From assembly GCA_023634235.1 (NCBI GenBank), contig JAMKCF010000023.1, positions 3,819,001-3,883,000 of the forward strand: a stretch of DNA of 64,000 bases. Reading direction: 5' to 3'. This DNA is from Pisaster brevispinus. Lineage: Eukaryota; Echinodermata; Asteroidea; Forcipulatida; Asteriidae. Positions 41,140-53,418 of this stretch are shown in pieces. How positions within the stretch are numbered: the first letter of the stretch is position 1; every line of letters starts with the position of its first letter. The position numbers and the translations under genes were made by a program. The notes under the pieces were generated by a model. That model ran no database searches. It was not told the DNA's origin and saw only the letters and a list, made by a program, of their open reading frames with translations.

Positions 41140-41697
41140 CGGGTCAGTGCAACAAGGTCAAATCTCACATTTTTTGTGAAATTAAGGTAGAGTATAAACA
41201 AGGTGATTTGTTTTTGTCTGAATTAACTGTAAAAGTCTCCATTTTGTCCAAAAAGTAATTACAAAGATACAGGTCATTAACAATAAATTATGTCATAGTT
41301 TGTTAACGTGTTCCGTGCAACAAAGTCGTATCTCAGACATACGACCTTGTTGCACTGAGAAGTATGACCTTATTCCCCATTGATCGCACGCAATGCAGGT
41401 TTGTGCAACAAGGTCGTATCTCTAAGATGCGACCTTTTGACCAGTCTAAAACTGCATGCAGTGTCCGTGCAACAAGGTCATAGCTTAATTTGGTAATTTA
41501 GGCATAAAACTTGTTTTAAAGGTAATTGAGTGTAGATATCACTTTCAATGTTTTTATTTTAAATGTCTTCATAATTCATATTTACAAGTGGACTTGTCTT
41601 AATTAACCAGTGATTTTTTTAAATCTCCACAAATCGTAAAAAAGTGATTTACGCTTAACAACCAAAAGTGTAGCTACGACCTTGTTGCACCGACCCG
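41140..41697. mobile_element. TIR element with repeated GTGCAACAAGGTCGTA motifs
   Basis: The left end CGGGTCAGTGCAACAAGGTC and the right end GACCTTGTTGCACCGACCCG are inverse complements with one mismatch over 20 bases. The word GTGCAACAARGTCGTA recurs inside at about 41318, 41404 and 41467 and inverted at 41339-41357. The pair at 41318-41359 forms an internal hairpin. At 558 bp without an open frame, it is a non-autonomous DNA transposon. Confidence 0.75.
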
Positions 41698-41954
41698 TTG
41701 TTTTGATAAATACTTTCCACTATTCTTACGCACAATTTTAATGAGAGTTATTGAAATGCATTCATCAATTAAGCTGATAAACTAAGCTTCCTCAAATTGC
41801 AGAAAATAATATTTAAAAATACTAAATCTTCGTACAATATGGTGGTTTTTAAAATTAATTGATTGTATTTAATTCTGCAATTCCTGTAAGTTTAGTTAAC
41901 CGTCCACCAATACAGGCATTAGATTGTCCAGTTCCCAGGTAACACAATCTAAAA

Positions 41955-42035
41955 GAACCTCATGTGGGCATCGTACCTGCGACCTTTCACCTTTAGAGCT
42001 GATGTCTTCACCACTAAACCACAGAGCTTGTTTAT
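41955..42035 (-). mobile_element. tRNA-derived SINE head, minus strand
   Basis: Read on the minus strand it gives GTGGTTTAGTGGTGAAGACA and later a box B-like GCAGGTACGATGCCC, resembling the SINE-B head but diverged. It is isolated, with no tail recognised. Confidence 0.45.
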
Positions 42036-42094
42036 TTATTACCTAGAGACCAACATGGAGAACAAGAAATAATTGATATGAAATCGTTGCTGCA

Positions 42095-42305
42095 CCCGCT
42101 GCTAAAACATATGATTCGAACTGCCTCTAGCTGCTAGGCTAGCTCGGGGGTCTAGTGGTAAGGCATCTCCTCTAGCAGTGCAAAGGTCGTGGGTTCGAAT
42201 CCCACCCGAGGGATTTGCCTGTGGATTTTGTTCACAGAACTCGGGAAAGTACTGAGTAAACAGTGCTTATTACACAACGGTGTAAGGGTAAAAACAAATT
42301 ATAAA
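42095..42305 (+). mobile_element. SINE-B copy
   Basis: Head GGTCTAGTGGTAAGGCATCT with box B GGGTTCGAATCCC (42192), followed by the tail CACAGAACTCGGGAAAGTAC and GGTGTAAGGGTAAAAAC. The linker TGCACCCGCTGCTAAAACAT precedes the head as in the intron copies. Confidence 0.75.
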
Positions 42306-45300
42306 AATTAATTGATAATTATCCCCTGGTATAATAATTGCACCTTTAAGTCAATACACAAATAGTTGATTTATAACCTCCCAGTTTGTAATATGTTCAT
42401 AACTCTAAGTTATGTGTATGATTATTCCAAGACCAATATTCTCTTCAGATACATTGGTCTGTGTAAACACGAGAATTCTCGACTGCATGACGCATCATCA
42501 ACTTGTCAAGGACAACTCGACCGTGTTTTTATTCCACCCGTCCCAGCCTAGCCGGTTTTTTTCTCCCTGTCTTCTACCACATGTTGATTTTCACACTAGT
42601 GGCTAGGGTGGCAAAACCATTATTAACCGAGTCTAGCTACTGAGAGTAAAAGTTTGTATGATGCAAATACAACCCACTCAGGAATATCTTGTAAAGGTTA
42701 GCGTGGATCAGTATTAAGTTACGCATCTCTACAATTGTATTGTATAAAACTGTTGATTACTTGGAATTCAAGGTAACAATTGGTTGTATATTCGTTGATT
42801 TGGGTTTTTGGTATCTTCGTTCTACGGGAGTTGGAATACAATCAAAAGACTACTGATAATCTCATATTCTACATACATTTTGTTTTATTTCCCCCAATAG
42901 CCTGATGAGGTAAATTAACTTTCTTACCATTGGCCAACTTTAATACGCCTAATCCATCGTTTAGAGAGATCTGACTATAGCCATGTTTTGTGCCTTTCCT
43001 TTAATGTATTTTGCTTAGTTGAGGGCATCCTGAGTGGGGATTATCCCCAGGGCTTTACGGTATCTTTAAGTCTTAATACCATTGGGATTATGGATAATCC
43101 TCGAAGTACATAACCAAGTCATACTCGTACTTGGTTTTAGTATATATTTTTTTCGCTATTGACAGAATAATCATTGGTGACTTGGGAGGCTAAACCTAGA
43201 GTGTGGCTGATGTTTTTGAGAAAACGTTCGAGGAAATAGTTCAGTTCTGAAAAAATGGTGGTTGTTGACTTGTTGTTTTTTGAGTGAGGAACAAATTATG
43301 ATATATAACAGAATGGCTTGTGTGTGTTGCGGTTTGTGATCAGAATTCAAAATAATGTCAAGACATTCCCGTTTTTGTCGAGTGGGTTTTTAGAAAATAT
43401 TGTTTCAATCTATATTACTTTGTTTTCTTTTGGTTGTTTTTAACAGTGAGTTTAAAAAGACATCGTTTGTTTGTTTGATAGGTGGTGTGAAGATAATTTG
43501 AGATTTGTAAATAAGATTAGTTCCCGCAGTTATTTGTTTTACTGAAAACTGGGTACGTTAATAATTTTGTGTTGCATATGTTCCATATTTGGTTTTTTAG
43601 TGTATTATTATAATGTCAATAGGTTGCGTAATTGACCGAGTGTCTAATTTGGTTTAGATTGCATATGATTGAATGTAGTACAGAATCACGTGGGTTTGAT
43701 TTGCTGAACATACCTTATCATACAGCAGCCATCTTGGTCATGTATCCCGACTACTAGACGTAGACCGCAGCGCTCGTTCTGCAACACGTCACGGAACCAG
43801 GATTTATTTTTGTTGCTAGGAACTTCCAGACGTGCATGAGCGAGAATTGAGGTGACTGCGTTGAGGACGATGTGTGCTTGACCATGGCTCTAGGCATAAG
43901 GTATGAACGTAGGGGAGTTAATGTGATATGACGTGACATGCTGGGATAGGTGTAGGCCTAGAGATAGGAATAAATGAAGAAAGCAAGTTTGTATGAAAAA
44001 CAACTATTGTTGAATAACATGTTTATCTTGACTTGGTGTTTATTTATTATTTTTACTGAAGCGCGTCAACGTCGTGAATGGCTTTGCGCGGCCTGCCTCC
44101 CTCTCCCTCTCCGCCCCTACGCCACGCTCTTTGAACGGTTCCATATCTGCATCAAAACTGCTTTTCCTCTCAATATAAACTCATCAACCTTCCATATAAA
44201 TAACACACGGACAACCTTACAATAGAACGTGTGATACGAACGCATTGTGAACCCTACATCAGTTCGACTTCTGTGTACCGTCGCAGTGTTAATGTTTACT
44301 TTCTGCCCCCTTCTCCCCCGCGAGACAAAATAACTCATTTAATTGCCGGCTGTGTTTGGTTACGAGGTCGTTGCGTTTCTCTCTGATTTCTTTCAACACG
44401 GGTTGCCTTGTCCATCAGGCGATGACCGCACCGTCCAAGAAGAGATCGGCAAAATGTCTACGTTTGGTTAAACAAACTTAATGGGCGTTATGGGGCTGAG
44501 GGCATTTATTAAATTCCCAACTACAAGGGTGTTGCGTTTACTGCATACACGCACACACAACGACCCCTTGGGGGTGTGGATACAGCATACCTGATTCACA
44601 ATTCGAGTTTTGCTGGTTGTGTACAATATGTTACGCTAAATGCTTGATAGAAACACAAGTCAACGGTGAATCAGGTTGGTCTTGTAATGTGGGCAACCCC
44701 GGCAGTAAGAAATGCAGCAAGAGGAAGAGGGGGGAATGTGAAGAAACAAATTTACTGCATCTGCTTCATACAGCGGCAGAGTCAACCGCGTGGCGCATCG
44801 ATTGACGTTGCCGGAGCGTAAAATTGGTGAATTTGATGTTAAAAACGGCAATGCAACGATGTATTAAGTTCGCATTTCTCGCAAATTTTGATTCCACAGA
44901 ATCCGCCCCCTCCTTTCTGTCCTTATTTGAGGGTACAGACTGGGGTTTTTTTTTTCCTTCAACATATTCAAGCTTCCCAGAAATGTTAAGTCAGGCAGAG
45001 AAAAACAATACTGGTAATTATTGAAGCTTAGGAAAGCTCACATTATGCAAATTGCATTTGGGTCGGTCGCTGATACGCTGTCGAACCTTCACCATACACT
45101 ATATAGCACTCGTGTACAGTGGCGTGGATCTGTAATTCCAATCCTGTGAAATGTAAAATAGAAAACCCAGAGAAAATGGATGCATTTATTTGCAAAATTA
45201 TATATATTTCCATCAATTCTGAAGTGACATCCACATCTCTTTGCCGAACTATTGATGCTTTTTCTTGTATAATTCTTTGCACAATTACGTCACAATGACC

Positions 45301-45682
45301 TCATGATAATCGCTGAAGACAGTCTTGCATTGTGTATGAAGGTGAAGTCTTTGTTCCCTTACCACGTGACCTTCAAATATGTTTGGTGAATCGTTTGATA
45401 TTTATATGTGGCAATTCACATTTAATGCCCTTGTGTTTAACTTTTTTTTTAAGGCTTCGTTCATTAAACAAAAAAAAGACATTAATATTTGTTCATCTGT
45501 TTTTAATATACCATTTTTAATGAGTGAAATATCGACCATCTGGATTAATAATCAAAGTGAAAATAATGACTGGTCGGTCTCAGCGACGGTAATTTATCAC
45601 TGGTGTGAAGAATGATTTAATTTGAAAAGTATATGGATGTATTCATTGACATTTTAACTAGCATTATGAAGTAAATTTATGG

Positions 45683-45777
45683 CCAGGACGGATTTTAAAA
45701 TTATTGACACGAGGTTTATCTCCATCTGGAGATAAAGGAGGTTTACGCCCATCGCAATAATTTTGAAATCCCTGCTG
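45683..45777. repeat. Nested hairpin (95 bp)
   Basis: The outer arms GGATTTTAAAATTATTG and CAATAATTTTGAAATCC pair. Inside lies a second palindrome, TTTATCTCCATCTGGAGATAAA. It could be a small MITE; no neighbouring gene is seen. Confidence 0.65.
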
Positions 45778-47599
45778 ACTTTATTTGAACCTGTCTTAAC
45801 ATAAAATGTATGATGGTCTCACAAATTACTAAAATAAATTACAATGCAATGCAATTATGAACTTTATTATCTAAGTTTTGGGAAACTCAATGGTCTTCTC
45901 TCAGACATAAAAACAATTCCCAAAATAACTCGCCACTTTCTTCATCCGCGAAGGCGTAAAACTAAACAGCATAAATTACTTATCAAATAGTGTGCAATGC
46001 ATAGTGTGATAAATTTATCTATTTCTCAATGCTGATGGTTAACATGACTTTATATGGCTTGACTATGCTAGTAGTTGTGTGAATGGATAAGAAGCAAGCT
46101 TAGCAAGCTTTAAGACAGATGTCCTATAGCAGACAAGATGTCTTGTTTTAGTCTCCTTTGACATTCATTAATTCAATTATTTAATTGATGTCATTTAAAT
46201 ACTCCTTGCTGATCTGAAAGTCATTAGTATTCCCCTATAATCAAGTTGCCCTGTGGTATTTTCTTTGGAAACATTTCAATTATTTATTGTTTGTTCACTT
46301 TTTTGCCACTGAAGTAATTTTACAGATGTTTGAAATAACTCCATCTGTTAATCCATAAGTAACATTATGAAATCATCTCTCTATAGAGACTGAATCTATG
46401 ACTGCCGTCCCTTGGCCATTTCCCCTCATACTCCGCCAAACTTGAGGCACTAATTTTTCCTCAAAATGTGGGGAAAAGATCCCCAAACTCAAGCAAAAAC
46501 ATTAAAAGAAACCTAACTAATATAATATAAATAATAATATAAACTCAGATATTATTTAACTATCATTTTTTGTTACGATAATAATGTAATGGAAATGGTA
46601 AATCTAATTCCTTTTTGTACCATCTGAAATTCTCAACAAGTATTCTAATTTTAAAATATTTAAATATATTACCAACATAAAACGGACGTTAAAGTGGATG
46701 CTATAAATATGTAATTTCTGTTCAAACGTCCGTAAGTCAAGACGACTATAGACGGGATGATTTGCTCAATCAAACCTTTATAACTCCCGTCTTCTGCTCT
46801 CTGAAATCGCAGTAATTCCCATCCAGCTATGCTGTAGTGAGTCCGCGTTGACACAACTCCCTGGTGTATCACGGGGATAAAACGAAGTCCTGTAGCTGCT
46901 TAAAGAAACGGCTCGGTATTGTTTCCTCAAGGAAGAAGAAGAACACGAACGGGCAATTTTTTATGCATAGGACAGCATGAATCAGTTCTGGAACAAAAAT
47001 GAAATTATGTAAATTAAACAAAATCAGCTCTCGTCAAGTTTGGACTTGTAAAAATTGTTTCTATGTTTTGTTTCAATAATAGTGAGGGGGAATATCACCT
47101 TTAATTCCGTAATATTTATCATTTTAAGAAATATTGGAATTGCAATACACTAAGTTGAAACTGCTTAACAATGGACCATTATAATCATTGTCTTATTTAA
47201 CCTCCATAAACAATCAACATTCCTTACATCGAAATTGTGTTAATTAAAATCTCGCACGTACCCTGTGCAAAGATAAGTAGAGCGCCACCAACGTTAACGA
47301 TTCGCCCCCAAAACTTCCCAATCAGTGCTGTTCAACCGCGAAATAGAACAGCCCTTTAAAAACGAGTGGAGCCTGTCAGGAACGCGTTGGGTTGGTTTGG
47401 ACTGCTGCCATTTGCAGCTCTGCCGCAGTGCGGGCCCATTGGACGGTCAGCAAGACCACTGACTGTAGCTTTCCACTTCCTTATGATAATTCAAGATGGA
47501 ACTCTCCATATTAATTATTGATGGATGTGTGATCATAAATGATTTTGTCTGTGACTACAATTGGACGTAAAAATGGAACTACAGGGGGTCAATAAAAAC

Positions 47600-48529
47600 T
47601 GCTCACCGCGGGGCGCGTCTGTAGCAGCAGTACGCACGTGCGCCGTGAAGCACACTGGTTGAGTTGTACGGAAGTTTTACGGACGCATGGAAAACCGTTT
47701 GATCAGCTATCACGTCATCCCCCTAAACATTACTTCCTTCTTGGAGAATCTCACCAGAGGAATATTGTCCATCTTCGATTGATAAAAGATAGCCAGAGAG
47801 AGAGAGAGAGAGAGAGAAAGACGACCACGGCCCATCAGAATGTCCTAGTTCCATGGGATTATAGCTTATTCTGTGACTGGCTTGGCGGACCAGTGGACTG
47901 TAGCCTCGAGTACTGGGATTACTGCGTCTTGCGAAAGGATAAAGCGCAAACCCCGAGCTCCCTCAAGCTGTGAAGACCGCACTTTCCTCTTCCCCGGCAC
48001 TCTAACGGAACGCCGACATTGACTTCATCACAGTTTGACACAGCAGTGGATTTTTATCCAACTGTCAAGTACAGGGGGGTGTATATTATTTTATATCTTC
48101 CGTGCAGACTGGTGCCTTAACAGACATTTTACTTCTAGATGTCGGACCACTCCGTGCTATACTTCTCTGCAGACAGTGTAGAACACTTGGTCATGTTCGG
48201 CTTGATTTGATTACAGTCCGGCGATAAGAGTGCACAAATGTCATGCCGTATATGCCATTCTTTTAATACCCATAGTCTATTCACTATAATAAATGCTTTG
48301 TAACAAAACAAAATACCCGCATTTCTCGAATACTCGTGCCCGTTATTTTGTTGTTAACTACCGCAATACAACTAAACGTGGATAGATAGGCTCTGAGTGG
48401 AATAAACGAGCCAAGTAGTCACGACATTGTTTAGGGAATCGAGAGATAAAAACTCGCCGGAAACTCACGGCAGTGGAAGTGCCTAACAGCACGGTAAAAT
48501 TGCTATCTTCAGTAGATGTATGGTGTCTT
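47600..48529 (+). other. Possible promoter / 5' UTR of an unrecognised gene
   Basis: This segment is richer in G+C and CpG than its surroundings and precedes the candidate coding exon at 48530. It contains a (GA)12 run at 47794-47818 and several short upstream ATGs. A 111-codon open frame at 47638-47973 has no homology and includes the GA run. It is assigned only by context. Confidence 0.3.
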
Positions 48530-48638
48530 ATGGAATACTCCGCAAAACCTGCCCTTGCTAATGGATATACCCGTGTGAGACGGCGGTCTGGAAGGTCTTT
48601 CGAGGGTGCCAAGCTTAAGTTTGGATTAATTGCATTAG
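48530..48638 (+). CDS. Candidate first coding exon, unrecognised protein
   Basis: The frame starts MEYSAKPALANGYTRVRRRS, continues through an Arg/Lys-rich stretch and turns hydrophobic (LKFGLIALG) where it meets a good donor, TTAG|GTAAGT, in phase 1. The frame is open for about 47 more codons upstream. A short basic N terminus running into a hydrophobic segment at an exon end is common in type II or multi-pass membrane proteins. The family is not recognised. No partner exon with the right phase was found in the remaining 15 kb. The start context is weak (C at -3). Confidence 0.35.
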
Positions 48639-51600
48639 GTAAGTTTTGAAGTTAATCCAGGTCACTAATTTTGTCCACAAAGTGTATGCATGTAGGTTTG
48701 TAGATCACTGCGTAACCAACCATCTCATAGTGTGGATCAATTGATCTAAAGTTATCTCAAAATTATGTTTCCATGTTTTTTTAATTTTTGACACGGTTAT
48801 CCCGGCATTCCGTAAATAAATATTACGAGAGGGAGTGCCGCCACGTAAGTCCTATTTGGTTTGAATTTCTCGAACAATGTCTCATTGCTCATGCCGACTT
48901 CCCTCGTATTGGATGATGAACCCAGCGCTTATACCGGTGCACAAACTACATGAGCAATTCCTGAAGCAGACGACGCATGCTGGAAACAATAGCTTATTGT
49001 TAACCTGTACATGAGGCGCTTAAATAAAAACGTAATTCGTGGAGTGACGATTATAGCATGCAGCTCGTGACAAATCAAACTTTTGCGCACAATTTCGGTT
49101 ATTATTGTATATTGTAAAAAAAAATTTAAAATAGAAATTTAAAATGTAAAAGGGTATCTTGAATGAATCAGCAGCTTTTCTGATAGAATTGAGATCAACA
49201 TTTTTGAGAAATGGACTGAATCCATCAACCCATGTGTGGTTACTTATTCATCAATAAGACTGGACATAGGTCTATGGCAATAAGTTTAACGTCACTTTTA
49301 CATGCCCACCTCTATGTCTGCAAAGCACAACCCGATGTTTAAAGCTCTTTTACGTGTCCGAACAACTGTCAGCTCAGAAAATTTGACAGCTGATCAAAGC
49401 AAGTCAGAGCCAAGTTTCTGAAATGTAAGAATTAAGCAATTTTGTACTGAATGAAGAGATTGTGTTGCAATTAATGCCAGTCAGGTTTAATAACTTGCTA
49501 TCAGCAGCATGCCATACTGTATTTTGCATCTCGGTGACATTTGGCAAGAGTTCTTTCCTCGTACTCAGGTTCTCCTTGTATTAAACGCTTATAGTTTACA
49601 TCCACACTATACGTGAAAATTTAGCTTGTTTGGGTTCAAGGTTAAATCCTCCTATATGCTTGGGGCGGTAGATTATCTAGTCGTCCTGTACCACAATTCC
49701 ATGCGTCCCATCCAATTAATTATATATCCAATATGAAAATATTTTCCCAGAGATAAACTCCCATGACAAGGAGTGTAGAAAACGAGCTTTTGTGCGGACT
49801 TGTTTTTATTGTGCTGAGATCTTTTTGTTACGCATTTCCGCTTCTGTGCCCTCTGATATTAATTTATCATTAGAAGAAAAAAAATCGGTCATGTAGTCGT
49901 TAGAAGATTTTTTATTTTTTATTAATTTAATATGGATAATGCAATAATTGAGAGGCTGGCCTTCAGATGTGCCCGCTCCTCCACGTCAAGATATACTTCA
50001 TTGTCTTTAGAGCAAGGCTGTTAATAACACAAATCATTTTTATTGATAAGACTTTATTCCTACTCGATTCCCATCACTCGTTTCATGGGATGAGTTCATT
50101 TGAAATCTCTTTCTCAATTACCACATGAAGTGATCCTAAACAGCTGTCGCCAGAACGAGAGAATATTATTGTCTAGATTATGATATTAATAAAGGGGGAA
50201 ATGGTCTCGGTATGCACGCCTCGGTGGGGGGACAATAGCTCTCCGTCCCTCAATATTAATACTCTTTTGTAGTGATGGAATTGAAAAATAAAACAAATAA
50301 TAAAATAGAGCTTTCTGGTTTGTTGTCAATTTCAAACTAGCACTTTTTTTTAAAGAGCTATTTTTTTATGTCAATTATTAATCATTGTCATTTCTGTATC
50401 TTCCCTTTTGGAATGAGTGTTTTTATTCAGAAAGGTCACCCTAGGCCTACCTTTTAATTTTTAGTTACGCCCAATATATATTGCAATGGTTTGTTTGTTT
50501 AATTTTCATTCTGCTCCCATAACCTGCAAGAAACCGAAGAAGTCAGAGTAGAGGTTGTTTTTTTGTAAGTTTCTACCAAAGTATACCATCTTTACTTATA
50601 TAAATGCACCTTTGAAGGGAATTTAATAAATACCTTAATCTGTCCACTCACAAAATAGTTTGTTTAAAAACAAGAATTACCCTCAGGGTTGTTAATGGGT
50701 CAACTCATTTCTTTGAACACTGCTTAGAAATAAATGTACATGATTCGATTCCACCAATGCTATTCGAATGCAATCCAAACAATATTCATAATATATAGGC
50801 CTGCAGTTCTTCTCAAATGACCGTGTAGGACACAAAACATAATTTTACAACTAGACCCAGGACTCCCACAAAAGAAAAACAGGGTCAGGTTTTATCGTAT
50901 TATATTTTTGCTGTAATTGTCTCTACGCTTTTACGGAAAATATCAGTGCATGGGTTTTTCGCAATCAAATTGTATCGTGCATAGAGTACAGTGACATGTT
51001 TTGAAATACATTGGAAATAAAGTGCATTCAAATATTTTGTTTCAACTGTCAATTTTGAACTCTTGTTTATGCAGGGCTCAATAATAACCAAGATACTGTT
51101 ATATCCCTTCGGTTTACATAGTATTATAATGGTTTACTTTTTATTGCAAAGGTGTGCCCAGATCGAGGCAAGAAGGGGAAACTAGTCTGGTTCGGGTTTT
51201 TTATATTCACTTGCATCATTTACTGTTGGGGTAGACAGAGAACCACGCTCTGTTATTTGTTGCATTTTTCCTGTTCCATCATAAGAAGTCATATTATGTC
51301 ATATAATATATATATCTCAATTTGTCATTCTGATTCATACAGTTGGGTTTTACTGCTCGGCATTGTACGAGCCCATTCAATTATATAAATAATGCTCGGA
51401 GGACAAAATTAATAGACGTACCACGTTAGCTGTGGGTAAACAACATCTGAGTGGTCTGAAGTGATGAAGTGCCGCTCGGGTCCTTACAGCGGGTCAGAGT
51501 TACCTTGGACTATTGTCTCAGTTAATGTACACCTCATCAATATTCATAAGTCTTATACTTCGTTTACGGCGAGGGCTGATGGGTTTCTGTGTATCTTTGT

Positions 51601-53270
51601 TTCAAAATGGCCTTCATTAAATTCTGTCCTTTATGCAATACGGCGTGATGATGCTGAGAGAGAGTCTGGTCCCTTTTGTGTATTGTTCATCGTTGCCATG
51701 CCTGGATACAGGGAGTCATGCTAGCTAATTTAACCCGGTCTAATGGGCTATACGTTTAATCGTACAAATCAGAAGTCTGGCTTGCATGCACATACACAAT
51801 TAACGGCATACTACAGATTAGCATCAAAAGTTTTCAATTTGCAAGCTACGAACAGATGATACTTATTACCTAGCTCTCATTCAGTGTTTTCAATTTCTGC
51901 TCATCTGTCTCGTCATCACGACTGTGTTATTTCACGGAAGTGAGCGCAATTTTTCCCCACACAATTTCACACAGTCATAATGCTACGTTAGAACACGCGT
52001 AAAACAAAGTAGCCACCATCTTCCCAAGGTTGAACCCGGGGCTGGGGTTGATAGTTACGGGACGATGATTTCACAATTCCAATGTAGTTAGTAGGTTTGG
52101 GGAGGACACCATGCACAGACCTCACTAATTGCGTCCTTTATGAAGGCCGATATGTTTTCAAAGCACCGTCAGGCGAAACAGATGACCACAGTGCACTTTC
52201 TCCATCCACCACCCTAATAGTTGACGTTGCTTTTCACGCTAGCTCTGCGTGCCCCCCAGACCCGCTGGGACTCCAACTCGGGTCATCCAATTCTGGAGTT
52301 TTTAATAACTAGGTTGCCATGGAAGATTTATTACGCACAGTTTCGGAGAAAAACACAATAATTGGAATCTAATATTTGCACGTAACTGAGGTTTGCGGTG
52401 ACATCATGTAAATATTACAATAAAACAACAAAATATTACTAACACATTGAGAATCGAATGGTATATTTTTTATTTTATGACATACAAAATATCCACTGTT
52501 GTAAAAGTGGTTCCCCGTGGCGTGGAGCGTGGTATACTAGGAGCTAGACCAGTGAACACGCTTCAAGTATATAAAGGTTATTACCTCGATGTCTGCAATC
52601 AGAATGTCATGTTGCCAATGGGGATGCTGCTTATTAATATTTCTTGATACTTCGTAGGCAAGGTACACAGCTGTCATTACTCTCTCAGATAAGTCATGCA
52701 TGGTACCAAACTGGTGTACTTGATGCAGCGGCTCAAGCAAAACTCTCTCAGTGTGTTTCTCATGCGCGTGCACGCTTCAAACGGAGCGAGTGGGTTGAGA
52801 ACTATTTAGGTAACATTCAACGTGACACATTCTACATCTGCTGACACTTTTGGTTCGAGCTTTTTGGTTCGAACCGGCTCCAATCACCAGCGCCGAAACT
52901 AGGGTAAAATTTGTGATAGGCACAAGGGGGTGGCACCATTTCTTCAGGGGGGGGGACCACACTTCTGACCAATTAAAATTGTAGCTTCCATTTGTATTTT
53001 CTTAAACAAGCCCTTTTCAGTTTTCTTGTTATGCCAACTACTATTTTTCTAAAGATAATCTGACGTGAGCTTAATAAAACAAATACATAGTCTGCAGGTA
53101 ATTGGGAAAAAATAGTTTTAAATACATTTAAATAATTATCACATTAAAGCTTTAAAATTGTAACAGTTAACCCTTGTTATTTTTAATCTTAATTTCAAAT
53201 GGGGGCACCCCGGGGGTGAAGTAACGTACATCAATTGGGGGGGGGGGCTGCCCATCCTTAGTTACGTCAC
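48639..53270. other. No gene recognised
   Basis: AT-rich sequence with scattered short open frames, none with recognised homology. If 48530-48638 is a real exon, this is part of its first intron. No MITE, SINE or tandem array was recognised here. Confidence 0.5.
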
Positions 53271-53279
53271 TGCCAATGT

Positions 53280-53418
53280 GGGACCTTTTGGACGCTAGGT
53301 GGCAGCAGACTTACCAGGTAAATCCATTGTTCTCAGTAATGCGCGCCTACTCATAGCTACGTAAACAATGGACATTTACCTGGAAAGTCTGCTGCCACCT
53401 AGCATTCCAAAGTCTCCC
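53280..53418. mobile_element. 139-bp hairpin MITE
   Basis: Left arm GGGACCTTTTGGACGCTAGG and onward (GTGGCAGCAGACTT) pairs with the right arm AAAGTCTGCTGCCACCTAGC and ATTCCAAAGTCTCCC. Inner words AAATCCATTGTT and AACAATGGACATTT also pair. About 60-base arms make it almost wholly palindromic. Confidence 0.75.

Larger units (their letters stand above)
39679..47600. other. EHMT 3' flank and gene-poor region
   Basis: The EHMT 3' UTR starts here, but no AATAAA occurs until 41282, and that one lies inside a transposable element, so the poly(A) site is not located. The region also holds a small element (40690-40863), the TIR element 41140-41697, tRNA-like repeats (41955-42300) and a nested hairpin (45683-45777). 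ORFs under 95 codons have no recognised homology. Nothing is recognised from 42320 to 45660 or from 45800 to 47600. Confidence 0.55.

Noticed and set aside
41282..41287. AATAAA as the EHMT poly(A) signal
   Set aside because: It is 1.6 kb past the stop and inside a transposable element. Without transcript data it is kept only as a possibility in the findings.
47638..47973. 111-codon open frame
   Set aside because: It includes a (GA)n run giving Arg-Glu repeats and has no homology. It is more likely leader sequence than a protein.
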